From an uncultured Bradyrhizobium sp. (lineage in GTDB: Bacteria; Pseudomonadota; Alphaproteobacteria; Rhizobiales; Xanthobacteraceae), in contig NZ_CAKZHY010000173.1 in the NCBI RefSeq assembly GCF_936928535.1, positions 62,001 to 126,000 of the forward strand: a stretch of 64,000 bases of DNA, in the 5' to 3' direction. The translations under genes and the position numbers were made by a program. The notes beneath the pieces were generated by a model that was not told the origin of the DNA, made no database searches, and worked only from the letters and a program-made list of their open reading frames with translations. Position 1 is the stretch's first letter. Each line of letters begins with the position of its first letter. Shown here piece after piece: positions 1-8,416 of this stretch.

Positions 1-335
1 ACCGCGCGGTCGCTTTCGTAATGGACGACATCCTGCTCGCGAGCCTCGTCGCCGGCTCGAAGACGCCGTCCGACTATGTCATCTCCAAGGATGCGTTCTC
101 CAAGCCCGAGCCCTATGGCATCATGCTGCGCAAGGACGACGCCCCCTTCAAGAAGGTCGTGGATGCGGCAACCGCTGCGCTCTACACCTCGGGCGAAGGC
201 CAGAAGATCTACGACAAGTGGTTCATGTCCAAGATCCCGCCGAAGGGTCTGAACCTCAACACCCCGATCTCCGATCAGCTGAAGCACGAGTTCGCAAAAC
301 CCTCGGACTCGCCGATCCCGGACGACTATAAGTAA
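1..335 (+). CDS. gltI: Amino-acid ABC transporter substrate-binding protein, C-terminal fragment (GltI-like)
   Basis: The gene enters from the left edge; the open frame runs from base 3 without an initiating codon that fits the family, so only the last ~110 residues are present. The visible part ends in the lobe typical of periplasmic glutamate/aspartate binding proteins, with the stretch MDDILLASLVAG followed by YVISKDAFSKPEPYGIMLRK and the conserved tail IYDKWFMSKIPP. The family captures acidic amino acids in the periplasm and hands them to the GltJK membrane pair. It is followed by gltJ, gltK and gltL in the same direction, which confirms the assignment. A strong stem-loop separates it from gltJ. 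Confidence 0.9.
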   Translation, partial: RAVAFVMDDILLASLVAGSKTPSDYVISKDAFSKPEPYGIMLRKDDAPFKKVVDAATAALYTSGEGQKIYDKWFMSKIPPKGLNLNTPISDQLKHEFAKPSDSPIPDDYK

Positions 336-364
336 GATATAAACTCGATCTCAGGATCGGGATC

Positions 365-401
365 ATGTCCGGCCACTCTTGACACCAGAGTGGCCGGACA
401 T
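365..401 (+). terminator. Intercistronic stem-loop after gltI
   Basis: Arms 365-379 and 387-401 are perfectly complementary over 15 bp around a 7-base loop. Only three T follow, so full termination is doubtful. A hairpin in this position, after the binding-protein gene and before the permeases, is the usual arrangement for making more binding protein than membrane components, by 3'-end protection or partial termination. Confidence 0.7.
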
Positions 402-464
402 TTGCATAGGCGCCCAGACCTTCTTTCGAGCCAATTTTGATTGGCGCGTTCGCGCGGGGGACAC

Positions 465-1196
465 GTGAACTACCATTGGAACTGGGGAATCTTTTTCCAG
501 CCGAACCCGATGGGGACCGGCACCTATCTCGACATGTTGCTGTCGGGACTGGTGCTGACCCTTGAAACCGGGATGCTGGCCTGGATCATCGCGCTCATCA
601 CCGGTACGGTCGTCGGCGTGATGCGCACGTTGCCGTCGAAGGGCGCGAACTGGTTCGGCTTCTGCTATGTCGAGTTCTTCCGGAACATGCCGCTGCTCGT
701 GCAGCTGTTCCTGTGGTTCTTCGTGCTGCCGGAACTGCTGCCGAAATCCGCCGGCCTGTGGTTGAAGCAATTGCCGAACGCGCCGTTCTGGACGGCGGCG
801 ATCGGCATCGGCTTCTTCATGTCGGCGCGCGTTGCAGTGCAATTGCAAGCGGGCATCGGCTCGCTGCCGCGCGGGCAGAAGATGGCCGCGACCGCGCTCG
901 GCCTGACCACGGCGCAGGGCTATCGCTACGTGCTGCTGCCGATGGCGTTCCGCATCATCCTGCCGCCGCTGACCTCGGAATTCCTCAACACCATCAAGAA
1001 CACCGCGGTCGCCATCACCATCGGCCTGCTCGAGCTGACCGGACAGGCGCGCTCGATGCAGGAATTCTCGTTCCAGGTGTTCGAGGCCTTCACCGCCGCG
1101 ACGCTGCTCTACCTCCTCGTCAACGCCGTCGTCGTGACCGCCATGCGCTTCCTCGAGCGTTACGTCGCGATCCCCGGCTACATCACGGGGAAATAG
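465..1196 (+). CDS. gltJ: Glutamate/aspartate ABC transporter permease GltJ
   Basis: One of the two inner-membrane subunits of an acidic amino-acid importer. The 243-residue product begins MNYHWNWGIFFQPNP, which parallels the start of enterobacterial GltJ. It contains several hydrophobic spans and the EAA-type coupling loop (AATALGLTTAQGYRYVLLP, around residues 140-160) that contacts the ATPase. I chose the GTG at 465 over an upstream TTG at 441 because it sits just after a GGGGG ribosome binding site and gives the family N-terminus. It lies four bases before gltK, so the two are almost certainly translated from one message. Confidence 0.92.
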   Translation: MNYHWNWGIFFQPNPMGTGTYLDMLLSGLVLTLETGMLAWIIALITGTVVGVMRTLPSKGANWFGFCYVEFFRNMPLLVQLFLWFFVLPELLPKSAGLWLKQLPNAPFWTAAIGIGFFMSARVAVQLQAGIGSLPRGQKMAATALGLTTAQGYRYVLLPMAFRIILPPLTSEFLNTIKNTAVAITIGLLELTGQARSMQEFSFQVFEAFTAATLLYLLVNAVVVTAMRFLERYVAIPGYITGK

Positions 1197-1200
1197 CGCC

Positions 1201-1893
1201 GTGTTCAGCAATTTCGATTTCGACGTCATTATCCGCGCGCTGCCGTATCTGTTCTACGAGGGCATGAGCTTCACGGTGCTGCTGACAGCGTTGTCCGCGT
1301 TCGGCGGCCTCGTCTTCGGTACGGCCATCGCCCTGATGCGGCTGTCCGGCTACAAGACGCTCGGGCGCATCGCCGGCCTCTATGTCGACTTCATGCGCTC
1401 GCTGCCGCTGGTGCTGGTGATCTTCTGGTTCTACTTCCTGGTGCCCTATATCGGGCAGTGGGTGACCGGCGCATCGCGCCCGATCAGCGTCGGCGCGTTC
1501 GCCTCCTCGCTCATCACCTTCATCATGTTCGAGGCGGCGTATTTCTCCGAGATCATGCGCGCCGGTATCCAGTCGATCTCGCGCGGGCAGCCGGCGGCCG
1601 CCAGTGCGCTCGGTCTGACCTACGCGCAGAGCATGCGCTACGTCGTGCTGCCGCAGGCCTTCCGCAACATGCTGCCGGTGCTGATCACGCAGACCATCGT
1701 GCTGTTCCAGGACACCTCGCTGGTCTACGTGCTGTCGATCACCGACTTCCTCGGCGCCGCCAGCAAGGTCGCGCAGCGTGACGGCCGTCTGGTCGAGATG
1801 TATCTGTTTGCCGCAATCGTCTACTTCACCATTTCCTGTATCGCGTCCTTCGGCGTCCGCCGTCTCCAGGCGCGCATCGCTATCCTTCGCTAG
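1201..1893 (+). CDS. gltK: Glutamate/aspartate ABC transporter permease GltK
   Basis: Second permease of the acidic amino-acid importer, 230 residues, starting with GTG. The hydrophobic pattern predicts about five membrane spans. The coupling loop reads AASALGLTYAQSMRYVVLPQ and is followed by the conserved FRNMLPVLITQTIVLFQDTS. This matches GltK rather than GltJ, which explains why two different permease genes lie side by side. The spacing to gltJ (4 bases) and gltL (8 bases) indicates a single operon. Confidence 0.92.
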   Translation: MFSNFDFDVIIRALPYLFYEGMSFTVLLTALSAFGGLVFGTAIALMRLSGYKTLGRIAGLYVDFMRSLPLVLVIFWFYFLVPYIGQWVTGASRPISVGAFASSLITFIMFEAAYFSEIMRAGIQSISRGQPAAASALGLTYAQSMRYVVLPQAFRNMLPVLITQTIVLFQDTSLVYVLSITDFLGAASKVAQRDGRLVEMYLFAAIVYFTISCIASFGVRRLQARIAILR

Positions 1894-1901
1894 GGCCCGT
1901 C

Positions 1902-2633
1902 ATGATCGAAATCAGCCACGTCGACAAATGGTACAGCCCGACCTTCCAGGTGCTGACCGATTGCACCACCAGCGTCGCCAAGGGCGAGGTGGTGGTGGTG
2001 TGCGGTCCGTCCGGTTCGGGCAAGTCGACCCTCATCAAATGCGTCAATGCACTGGAGCCGTTCCAGAAGGGCGATATCAGCGTCGACGGCACCAAAGTCA
2101 ACGATCCCAAGACCAACCTGCCGAAACTGCGCTCGCGCGTCGGCATGGTGTTCCAGCATTTCGAGCTGTTCCCGCACCTGAAGATCATCGACAATCTCTG
2201 CCTTGCGCAGGAGAAGGTGCTGGGCCGCGCGCATGACAAGTCGCTCGCCAAGGGCATGCAACTGCTGGAGCGCGTAGGCCTGAAGGAGCAGGCGCAGAAA
2301 TTCCCGGCGCAGCTCTCCGGCGGCCAGCAGCAGCGCGTTGCGATTGCGCGCGCGCTCGCGATGGATCCGATCGTGATGCTGTTCGACGAGCCGACCTCGG
2401 CGCTCGATCCCGAAATGGTCAGCGAGGTGCTCGACGTCATGGTCGACCTCGCCCGCGAAGGCATGACCATGATGGTCGTGACCCACGAAATGGGTTTTGC
2501 GCGCAAGGTCGCCAACCGCGTCATCTTCATGGACCGCGGCGAGATCGTCGAGGACGCCCCGAAGGACGATTTCTTCGGCAAGCCCCGCAGCGACCGCGCG
2601 CAGAAGTTCTTGTCGAAGATCTTGTCGCACTAG
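1902..2633 (+). CDS. gltL: Amino-acid ABC transporter ATP-binding protein GltL
   Basis: ATPase that powers the GltIJK importer at the cytoplasmic face. All diagnostic motifs are intact in the 243-residue product: Walker A GPSGSGKST near residue 36, Q-loop MVFQHFELFPH, signature LSGGQQQR, Walker B IVMLFDEPTSALD and the switch histidine in VVTHEMGF. Length is normal for the polar amino-acid transport family. It starts at ATG 1902 eight bases after gltK and closes the operon. The substrate (glutamate/aspartate) is inferred from the neighbouring subunits, not from this protein. Confidence 0.93.
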   Translation: MIEISHVDKWYSPTFQVLTDCTTSVAKGEVVVVCGPSGSGKSTLIKCVNALEPFQKGDISVDGTKVNDPKTNLPKLRSRVGMVFQHFELFPHLKIIDNLCLAQEKVLGRAHDKSLAKGMQLLERVGLKEQAQKFPAQLSGGQQQRVAIARALAMDPIVMLFDEPTSALDPEMVSEVLDVMVDLAREGMTMMVVTHEMGFARKVANRVIFMDRGEIVEDAPKDDFFGKPRSDRAQKFLSKILSH

Positions 2634-2634
2634 C

Positions 2635-2699
2635 CGTCATTCCGGGCTCATTCGCTTTGCGAATGCCCACATTGCGCGAGTGCGCAATGGGGAATGACG
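2635..2699. repeat. Intergenic palindromic repeat, CGTCATTCC family
   Basis: Begins CGTCATTCCGGG and ends GGGGAATGACG, with nested inverted arms including CATTGCG/CGCAATG. It lies directly after the gltL stop codon. Related elements with the same ends occur at 34119-34200 and, more distantly, 62033-62117. It may act as a transcript 3' end; it encodes nothing convincing. Confidence 0.7.
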
Positions 2700-2773
2700 A
2701 AACGAGGGGTGCTCGGCGCCCTCGATTGGCGTATAACCGCGCCAGATCCTTCATTGCCGCCAGGAGACCCGCC

Positions 2774-3634
2774 TTGGATTCGATCGCCTACGTCAACGGC
2801 TCATTCGTCCCGCTCGCGGAAGCAAAGATCTCGGTACTCGACCGCGGCTTCCTGTTCGCCGACGGCATCTACGAGGTCTCGGCCGTGCTCGACGGCAAGC
2901 TGGTCGACAACGCCTCGCATCTGGCGCGGCTGGAGCGTTCGGTCGGCGAGATCAAGCTGAGATTGCCGGTGACGGTTGAGCGCATTACCGAGATCCAGAA
3001 GGAGCTGATCGCCCGCAACAAGCTTGCGAGCGGCCTCGTCTATCTCCAGGTCACGCGCGGCGCCGACAAGGGTCGTGACTTTGCGTTCCCCAAGGATGAC
3101 GTCGTCTCGAGCCTGGTGATGTTCACCTCGGAAAAGGACATCATCAACGCCGTTTCGGCCAAGACGGGGATCAATGTGATCACCGTGCCCGACATCCGCT
3201 GGGAACGGCGCGACATCAAGAGCGTGGCGCTGCTGGCTCAGGTGCTGGCGAAGCAGGCCGCGGCCGAAGCCGGCGCCGGCGAGGCCTGGATGCTGGAGGA
3301 TGGTTACGTCACCGAGGGCGGCTCGTCGTCCGCCTTCATCCTCACCAAGGACGACGTCATCGTCACCCGCAAGAATTCCAACGCGATCCTGCCGGGCTGC
3401 ACCCGCAAGGCCGTGGTCGCGCTCGCCGAAGAGCGCCAGCTCCGCGTCGAGGAGCGCTCCTTCACGGTGGAAGAAGCGCTCGCCGCGAAGGAAGCGTTCA
3501 TCACCAGCGCATCCGCCTTCGTGCAGCCGGTGGTCGCCGTCGACGGCAAGACGATCGGCGATGGCAAGCCCGGCCCGATGGCGACGCGGTTGCGCGAGAT
3601 CTATGTGGAGTTCGCCAAGGCGACGGCGGTCTAG
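2774..3634 (+). CDS. D-amino-acid transaminase
   Basis: PLP-dependent class IV aminotransferase that interconverts D-alanine and D-glutamate with their keto acids, supplying D-amino acids for peptidoglycan or degrading them. The 286-residue product opens with AYVNGSFVPLAEAKISVLDR and contains the PLP lysine in RRDIKSVALL and the cofactor-binding TEGGSSSAF segment, all diagnostic for this subfamily rather than branched-chain or 4-amino-4-deoxychorismate enzymes. The frame is open from 2657, but the TTG at 2774 follows a GGAGA box and gives the family start. It may be expressed separately from glt, since a palindromic repeat intervenes. Confidence 0.85.
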   Translation: MDSIAYVNGSFVPLAEAKISVLDRGFLFADGIYEVSAVLDGKLVDNASHLARLERSVGEIKLRLPVTVERITEIQKELIARNKLASGLVYLQVTRGADKGRDFAFPKDDVVSSLVMFTSEKDIINAVSAKTGINVITVPDIRWERRDIKSVALLAQVLAKQAAAEAGAGEAWMLEDGYVTEGGSSSAFILTKDDVIVTRKNSNAILPGCTRKAVVALAEERQLRVEERSFTVEEALAAKEAFITSASAFVQPVVAVDGKTIGDGKPGPMATRLREIYVEFAKATAV

Positions 3635-3651
3635 GCGGTATCTTCCGCTGC

Positions 3652-3742
3652 CGTAGGGTGGGCAAAGGCGCCCTTGCGCCGTGCCCACGTCCTCTCTTTT
3701 CGCTGGCAGAAGGTGGGCACGCTTCGCTTTGCCCACCCTACG
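3652..3742. repeat. Intergenic palindromic repeat, CGTAGGGTGGGC family
   Basis: Long inverted repeat that begins CGTAGGGTGGGCAAAGGCGC and ends with its near complement GCCCACCCTACG, with an inner pair around GTGCCCAC/GTGGGCAC. Two further copies are at 8319-8410 and 13996-14085. It sits between the convergent transaminase and AhpD-like genes and may serve as a bidirectional transcript end. Confidence 0.8.
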
Positions 3743-3758
3743 AGACCGTCGACGTAGC

Positions 3759-4220
3759 CTACGCCACCGACGCTTTCACCTTCACCGGATGCACCGCGCG
3801 GAACGCGATCGCCAGCCTATTCCAGGCATTGATGGCGCCGATCAGCGCGGTCAGGTTCACCGTCTCCGCGTCCGAGAACTGCGCGCGGACCTGTTCGTAG
3901 ACATCGTCGGGCGCACGCGTCTCGGAGATCAGCGTCACCGACTCGGTCCAATCAAGTGCGGCACGCTCGCGGTCGGTATAGACAGGGGATTCACGCCAGG
4001 CATTGAGCAGATAGATGCGTTGCTCGGTCTCGCCGCGCTTGCGGGCATCCTCGGTGTGCATGTTGATGCAGAAGGCGCAGCCGTTGATCTGCGAGGCCCG
4101 GATCTTGACGAGCTCGATCAGAGACTTCTCGAGTCCGGTCGACTGGATCTGCTCTTCCAGCGCCATCAGCGCCTTCATCGTATCGGGGGCAGCCTGGTAA
4201 AAGTTCATGCGGGGTTTCAT
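3759..4220 (-). CDS. Carboxymuconolactone decarboxylase/AhpD-like protein
   Basis: Small 153-residue all-helical protein of the AhpD/CMD superfamily. The redox-active motif is visible as INGCAFCINMH (two cysteines separated by two residues, followed by histidine), with the preceding LIELVKIRASQ helix typical of AhpD-like peroxidase family members. Such proteins commonly protect against peroxides or serve as thiol oxidoreductases. It starts 28 bases after emrB ends, so it is the third gene of the efflux operon; a detoxification role next to a drug pump is plausible but unproven. No decarboxylase function should be assumed, because the cysteine pair points to redox chemistry. Confidence 0.8.
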   Translation of the reverse strand: MKPRMNFYQAAPDTMKALMALEEQIQSTGLEKSLIELVKIRASQINGCAFCINMHTEDARKRGETEQRIYLLNAWRESPVYTDRERAALDWTESVTLISETRAPDDVYEQVRAQFSDAETVNLTALIGAINAWNRLAIAFRAVHPVKVKASVA

Positions 4221-4248
4221 GGTCGTTCTCCTTTTGCTGGGTTAGGGA

Positions 4249-5859
4249 TCAGTGGGCTCCCCCGGCCGAGACGTGGCCGGGATTCTTCAGGAAGAGGGAG
4301 GCGATGAAGGCTACGATCAGCGCCAGGCCGAGCAGATAGAAGGTGTCGCTGAAGGCGAGGATAAAGGCCTGCTTCTGCACGATATGGCCGATCGCGACAT
4401 AGGCGCGATGCGTGGCGTCGGCACGGTCGAGCACGCCGTGATTGATGAAATACTGCGTGAGCTGCTCCAGCCGCGTGCGTGTGGCCTGCTCGAAAACCGA
4501 GACCGATTGCGTCAGCACGTTGGAGTGATATTGCTCGCGCTTGGTCAGGAGCGTTTGCAGCACGGCAATGCCGATCGCACCGCCGAGATTGCGCATCATG
4601 TTGAATAGGCCCGACGCGGAGCCGGCATTCTCCGGTTCGATCCCGGCGGTGGCGACGGCCGAGAGCGGCGCGAACACAAAGGCCTGTCCAATGGCGCGAA
4701 CGACGTTGGGCCAGAACAGCTGATCCGTGGCGTAATCATTCGTCATGTAGATGTTCATGAAGTTGGAGGCGGCAAACAGCGCGAAGCCGATGGCGATAAT
4801 GATCCGGGCATCGAAACGCTGCATCAGCCGCGGCACAAGCGGGATCAACAACAGCTGTGGCAGGCCGGTCCACGCCAGAACCATGCCGATCTGTTCGGAA
4901 TTGTAGCCCTGGATGCGCGACAGATAGACGGGCAAGATGAACACCGAACCATATAGCGCGATGCCCAGCAGGAAGTTGGCGAGGATGCCGAAGCCGAAAT
5001 TGCGGCGAACCAACAGACGCAAATTGAGGAGCGGCTTCTTCACCGTGAGTTCGACGATCAGGAACGCGGTCAGCGCCACGGCAGCGATTACCGACAGTCT
5101 CACGATGAAGGGCGAGCCGAACCAATCGTCCTTGTTGCCTTCTTCCAGCACGGTCTGAAGCGCGGAGAGGCCGATCGCCATGGTGATGATGCCCGGCCAG
5201 TCGCCCTTGCGGAGCAGTGACAGCTTCATCGGCTTGGATTCCAGCGAGAACCAGAGCATCGCGATCATCAGCGTGCCGGGCACCAGGTTGACGTAGAAGA
5301 TGTACTGCCAGCCCCAATTCTCGGTGAGATAACCGCCAATGGTCGGGCCGATCGCGGGCGCAAATGTCGCGGAGACCGCAAACAGCGCAAGTCCGATCGG
5401 CTGCTTCGCCTTCGGCAGGAGCGTGATGATGAGCGTGAACGCCATTGGAATCAGCACGCCGCCGCTAAAGCCCTGCACGGCGCGGAGAACGATCATCTGC
5501 GGCAGGTCTTGTGCCAGCGCGCAGGCTGCGGAAAACACCAGAAACAAGATCGCGTTGGTGAGCAAATAGATCCGGATCGAGAACACCTGCGCGAGCCAGC
5601 CGGACAGCGGGATCACCACGATCTCGGCGATCAGATAGGACGTCGAGATCCAGCCGCCGTCGTCGATGCCGGCGCCGATCGCGCCCTGGATGTCGGCGAG
5701 CGAGGCGTTGACGATCTGGATATTCAGCACCGCCATGAAGGCGCCGAGCGTGGCTCCGACCACCGCGATCCAGGTTTTGGCCGATACGGCGGGCGCAGTG
5801 GGTGCAGCGGGAGCGGGAAGGCTGGCAGCGTCGTTGACGGTCGGTTGAAGCGTGCTCAT
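4249..5859 (-). CDS. emrB: DHA2-family MFS multidrug efflux transporter (EmrB-like)
   Basis: Inner-membrane proton-driven drug exporter of the 14-span DHA2 class, 536 residues. Typical motifs are GAFMAVLNIQIVNASLADI in the first span, WISTSYLIAEIVVIPLSGWL (motif D-like), and the long second half ending ASLFLKNPGHV. It is the second gene of the emrA-emrB-ahpD-like operon on the minus strand. In this family the MFS protein works with the HlyD-like adaptor encoded just upstream and an outer-membrane channel that is not in this window. Substrate unknown; hydrophobic toxic compounds are usual. Confidence 0.9.
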   Translation of the reverse strand: MSTLQPTVNDAASLPAPAAPTAPAVSAKTWIAVVGATLGAFMAVLNIQIVNASLADIQGAIGAGIDDGGWISTSYLIAEIVVIPLSGWLAQVFSIRIYLLTNAILFLVFSAACALAQDLPQMIVLRAVQGFSGGVLIPMAFTLIITLLPKAKQPIGLALFAVSATFAPAIGPTIGGYLTENWGWQYIFYVNLVPGTLMIAMLWFSLESKPMKLSLLRKGDWPGIITMAIGLSALQTVLEEGNKDDWFGSPFIVRLSVIAAVALTAFLIVELTVKKPLLNLRLLVRRNFGFGILANFLLGIALYGSVFILPVYLSRIQGYNSEQIGMVLAWTGLPQLLLIPLVPRLMQRFDARIIIAIGFALFAASNFMNIYMTNDYATDQLFWPNVVRAIGQAFVFAPLSAVATAGIEPENAGSASGLFNMMRNLGGAIGIAVLQTLLTKREQYHSNVLTQSVSVFEQATRTRLEQLTQYFINHGVLDRADATHRAYVAIGHIVQKQAFILAFSDTFYLLGLALIVAFIASLFLKNPGHVSAGGAH

Positions 5860-5938
5860 GGAAGCCTCGTCTCTGATGTGGAGACAGGATGCATCAGGCG
5901 GATGGGTTCGATAATCAGGGAAGTTCGGGAAGGATCAT

Positions 5939-5964
5939 CCGGTAGGATTTTATAATCCTGCCGG
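5939..5964. other. Inverted repeat between emrA and emrB
   Basis: Arms CCGGTAGGATT (5939-5949) and AATCCTGCCGG (5954-5964) pair at 10 of 11 positions around a 4-base loop. It lies in the 116-base gap between the emrA stop and the emrB start. There is no T-run on the minus strand, so an RNA processing or regulator-binding role is as likely as termination. Confidence 0.5.
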
Positions 5965-5975
5965 GCCTGCACGTG

Positions 5976-7127
5976 TCAGCCGCCGTTCGCGCGCGGCGCG
6001 TTGTCGGCGACGCGCTTGCTCGTCTCGCGCTCGGCCACCACGGCCGCCTTGGTATCGACCGTCGGCACCGCCGACATGCCGGGCCGTAGCAGGCCGGTGA
6101 GGCTGTGATCGTCGAGCACGATCTTCACGGGCACACGCTGCACGATCTTGGTGAAATTGCCGGTGGCATTGTCCGGCGGCAGCAGCGCGAATTCAAGCCC
6201 GCTGGCCGGCGAAAGGCTGTCGACATGGCCGTGCAGCGTGCGATTGCGAAAGCTGTCGACGATCAGTTCGACAGGCTGGCCCGCACGCACATGCGTGAGC
6301 TGGGTCTCCTTGAAATTCGCGACTACATAGACCGCGTCGAGCGGAACCACCGCCATCAATTGCGTGCCGGCCTGCACGTACTGGCCGACGCGCAAGGACC
6401 GCGCGCCCACCGTGCCGTCAACGGGCGCAGTGATCTCGGTATAGGACAGGTTCAGCTCGGCCTGGTCGGCGACGGCGCGAGCGCGATCGAGCTGCGCGGT
6501 GGCCTGCGCACGCTGTGTGGTCAGCACATCGACCTTGCGCTGTGCGGCGAGCAGTCCCGACTTGGCGTGCTGCAATTGCGCGTTGCTGGCGCGGAGCGCC
6601 GCGTCGGTCTGCTGCGCGCGCTGGATCGTGCCGGAGCCCGACTTCATGAGATCGTCGTAGCGGGCGCGCTCCTCCTGCGCGAATTTCAGATTGGCATCGG
6701 CCGCGGCAACGTCGGCGGTGCTCTGCTCGATGACAGGCTGTTGCAGCTCGAGCTGGGCATCGAGGTTGCGGACCGAGGCTTCGGCGGCTGCGACATCCGC
6801 GCGGGCCTGGCCCAGCGCGGCCTTGAAGTCGCGGTCGTCGATCCTGGCCAGCACCTGGCCGGCCCGGACCTTCTCGTTGTCGCCGACCAGCACCTTTGCG
6901 ATGTAGCCGGAGACCTTGGGGGCGATGATGGTGGAATCCGCCTTCACATAGGCGTCATCGGTCGTCTCGAGGTAGCGGCCGGTGGTCAGGTAATTGTAGC
7001 CAAAGTCGCCGGCCGCAGCGACGCCGAGAACCAGCGCCAGCGCGAGGGCCGCCCGCTTGATCGCCTTGCGGGATGGCTTCAGGCTGATTTTATCAGTTTT
7101 TTCAGTGGTGTAAGCTGCGTCCGACAT
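5976..7127 (-). CDS. emrA: HlyD-family periplasmic adaptor (EmrA-like)
   Basis: Membrane-fusion subunit that links the EmrB pump to an outer-membrane channel, 383 residues. One N-terminal membrane span (about residues 25-50, rich in A and L) is followed by the biotinyl/lipoyl half ADSTIIAPKVSGYIAKVLVG, a long coiled-coil arm region rich in A, Q and R, and the second lipoyl half SYTEITAPVDGTVGARSLRV. The ATG at 7127 was chosen because a GGAGG box lies seven bases upstream; the longer open frame to 7253 runs into the divergent control region. It is divergent from a LysR gene that probably controls it. Confidence 0.9.
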   Translation of the reverse strand: MSDAAYTTEKTDKISLKPSRKAIKRAALALALVLGVAAAGDFGYNYLTTGRYLETTDDAYVKADSTIIAPKVSGYIAKVLVGDNEKVRAGQVLARIDDRDFKAALGQARADVAAAEASVRNLDAQLELQQPVIEQSTADVAAADANLKFAQEERARYDDLMKSGSGTIQRAQQTDAALRASNAQLQHAKSGLLAAQRKVDVLTTQRAQATAQLDRARAVADQAELNLSYTEITAPVDGTVGARSLRVGQYVQAGTQLMAVVPLDAVYVVANFKETQLTHVRAGQPVELIVDSFRNRTLHGHVDSLSPASGLEFALLPPDNATGNFTKIVQRVPVKIVLDDHSLTGLLRPGMSAVPTVDTKAAVVAERETSKRVADNAPRANGG

Positions 7128-7267
7128 GGCATCCTCCGGAGTCCCTGGGGCGTCCCGTCCCGAAGGGGCGCTGTTGTCTGGGCGGAAGATGCGCTGTCCC
7201 GGCCCTTGTGATAATCCGCCAAAAAGCAAAATGATTGTCCACCCACGCTGCATAATCCGAGGCGCTC
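7128..7267. promoter_or_regulatory. Divergent control region emrA / LysR
   Basis: This 140-base gap separates the divergent emrA and LysR starts and must carry both promoters. The sequence ATAATCCG occurs twice (near 7210 and 7251) and is a candidate half-site. LysR regulators typically bind in such gaps and repress themselves while controlling the divergent operon; the site itself is not defined here. Confidence 0.5.
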
Positions 7268-8179
7268 ATGGACCGGCTGACCAGCCTGACCGCTTTTGTC
7301 CGGGTCGTTGATACCGGCGGGTTCTCCGCCGCCGCCCGCAAGCTCGACATGTCCACGACCATGGTGAGCAACCACATCCAGGCACTGGAGGAGCGGCTCG
7401 GTGCGCGCCTGCTCAACCGCACCACGCGCAAGGTCAGCGTCACCGAGATCGGCAAGGCCTATTACGACCGCTGCATCCAGATCCTCGCCGACATCGAGCA
7501 GGCCGACGACATCGCCGGCGCGTTGCAATCGGTGCCACGCGGCACGCTGCGGATTCATTCCGCCACCCATATGGTGCCCTTTGTGGCGGGCGTCGTGGCC
7601 AAACTGCTCTCGACCTATCCGGAGGTGAAAGTCGACCTGCGCATGGGCGAAGCCAATGTCGATCTGATCGAGGAGGGCTATGACGTCGCGCTTCGCATGA
7701 CGCCGCCGCCGGATTCCAGCCTGATCGTTCGCAGCCTCGCCACATGGCGCCACGTGTTGTGCTGCTCGCACGATTATCTCGAAAAGCACGGCCGCGTGCA
7801 GCAGCTCGCCGAGCTCACCGAGCATAACTGCGGCCGCCACCTCAACTATCCCCATGGTGATGAGTGGCGCTTCTTCGATCGCAAGGGCGCGCCCGCTTCG
7901 GTGCGCATTTCAGGCAGCCTCGTCACCAACAGCGGCGAGGCGCTCAGGCGGATGGTGATCGAGGGCGCCGGCATCGGCCTGCTCGCGGGGTTTCTGGTGA
8001 GCGATGATCTCGATGCCGGGCGGCTGGTGCGCCTCTTGCCGGAATACCGGCCTGTCGAGATGTCGATGAACGCGGTCTATCCGCATCGCCATCATCTGTC
8101 GGCGAAGGTCAGGACCTTCATTGACATGCTCGTGCATCACAGCGCCGAGCAGCAGAAGCTGATCAATCCGTATTCGTGA
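7268..8179 (+). CDS. LysR-family transcriptional regulator
   Basis: 303-residue DNA-binding regulator. The N-terminal winged helix-turn-helix is clear (FSAAARKLDMSTTMVSNHIQALEERLGARLLNRTTRKV, described here as residues about 18-55), followed by the effector-binding domain with the LRIHSATHM entry strand and the LRRMVIEGAGIGLLAGF segment typical of the CrgA/AaeR-like subgroup. It starts at ATG 7268 on the strand opposite to emrA, 140 bases away. The likely target is the emrAB-ahpD-like operon, induced by a toxic compound; this is inference from position. Confidence 0.88.
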   Translation: MDRLTSLTAFVRVVDTGGFSAAARKLDMSTTMVSNHIQALEERLGARLLNRTTRKVSVTEIGKAYYDRCIQILADIEQADDIAGALQSVPRGTLRIHSATHMVPFVAGVVAKLLSTYPEVKVDLRMGEANVDLIEEGYDVALRMTPPPDSSLIVRSLATWRHVLCCSHDYLEKHGRVQQLAELTEHNCGRHLNYPHGDEWRFFDRKGAPASVRISGSLVTNSGEALRRMVIEGAGIGLLAGFLVSDDLDAGRLVRLLPEYRPVEMSMNAVYPHRHHLSAKVRTFIDMLVHHSAEQQKLINPYS

Positions 8180-8204
8180 GGCTTAGCCGACGGGTGACAG
8201 CTCC

Positions 8205-8285
8205 CGTCATTGCGAGCGCAGCGAAGCAATCCAGAAATGCATCCGTGGAAAGACTCTGGATTGCTTCGCTGCGCTCGCAATGACG
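8205..8285. repeat. Intergenic palindromic repeat, CGTCATTGCGAGCGCAGC family
   Basis: Inverted repeat: CGTCATTGCGAGCGCAGCGA on the left is matched by its complement TCGCTGCGCTCGCAATGACG on the right, with inner arms AGCAATCCAGA/CTGGATTGCT. A close copy is at 36769-36853. This type of element is scattered through Bradyrhizobium genomes between genes. Confidence 0.85.
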
Positions 8286-8318
8286 ATGTGGATGCTGTTG
8301 GTCCAACAGCGGCAGTTT

Positions 8319-8410
8319 CGTAGGGTGGGCAAAGGCGCTCTTGCGCCGTGCCCACGATCTCTTGTCAATCGCCACAGGCGTGGGCACGCTTGCGCTTTGC
8401 CCACCCTACG
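8319..8410. repeat. Intergenic palindromic repeat, CGTAGGGTGGGC family
   Basis: Second copy of the element seen at 3652-3742, beginning CGTAGGGTGGGCAAAGGCGC and ending TTTGCCCACCCTACG. It lies directly next to a member of another repeat family (8205-8285), between the convergent LysR and amidase genes. Confidence 0.8.
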
Positions 8411-8416
8411 AGAGCG

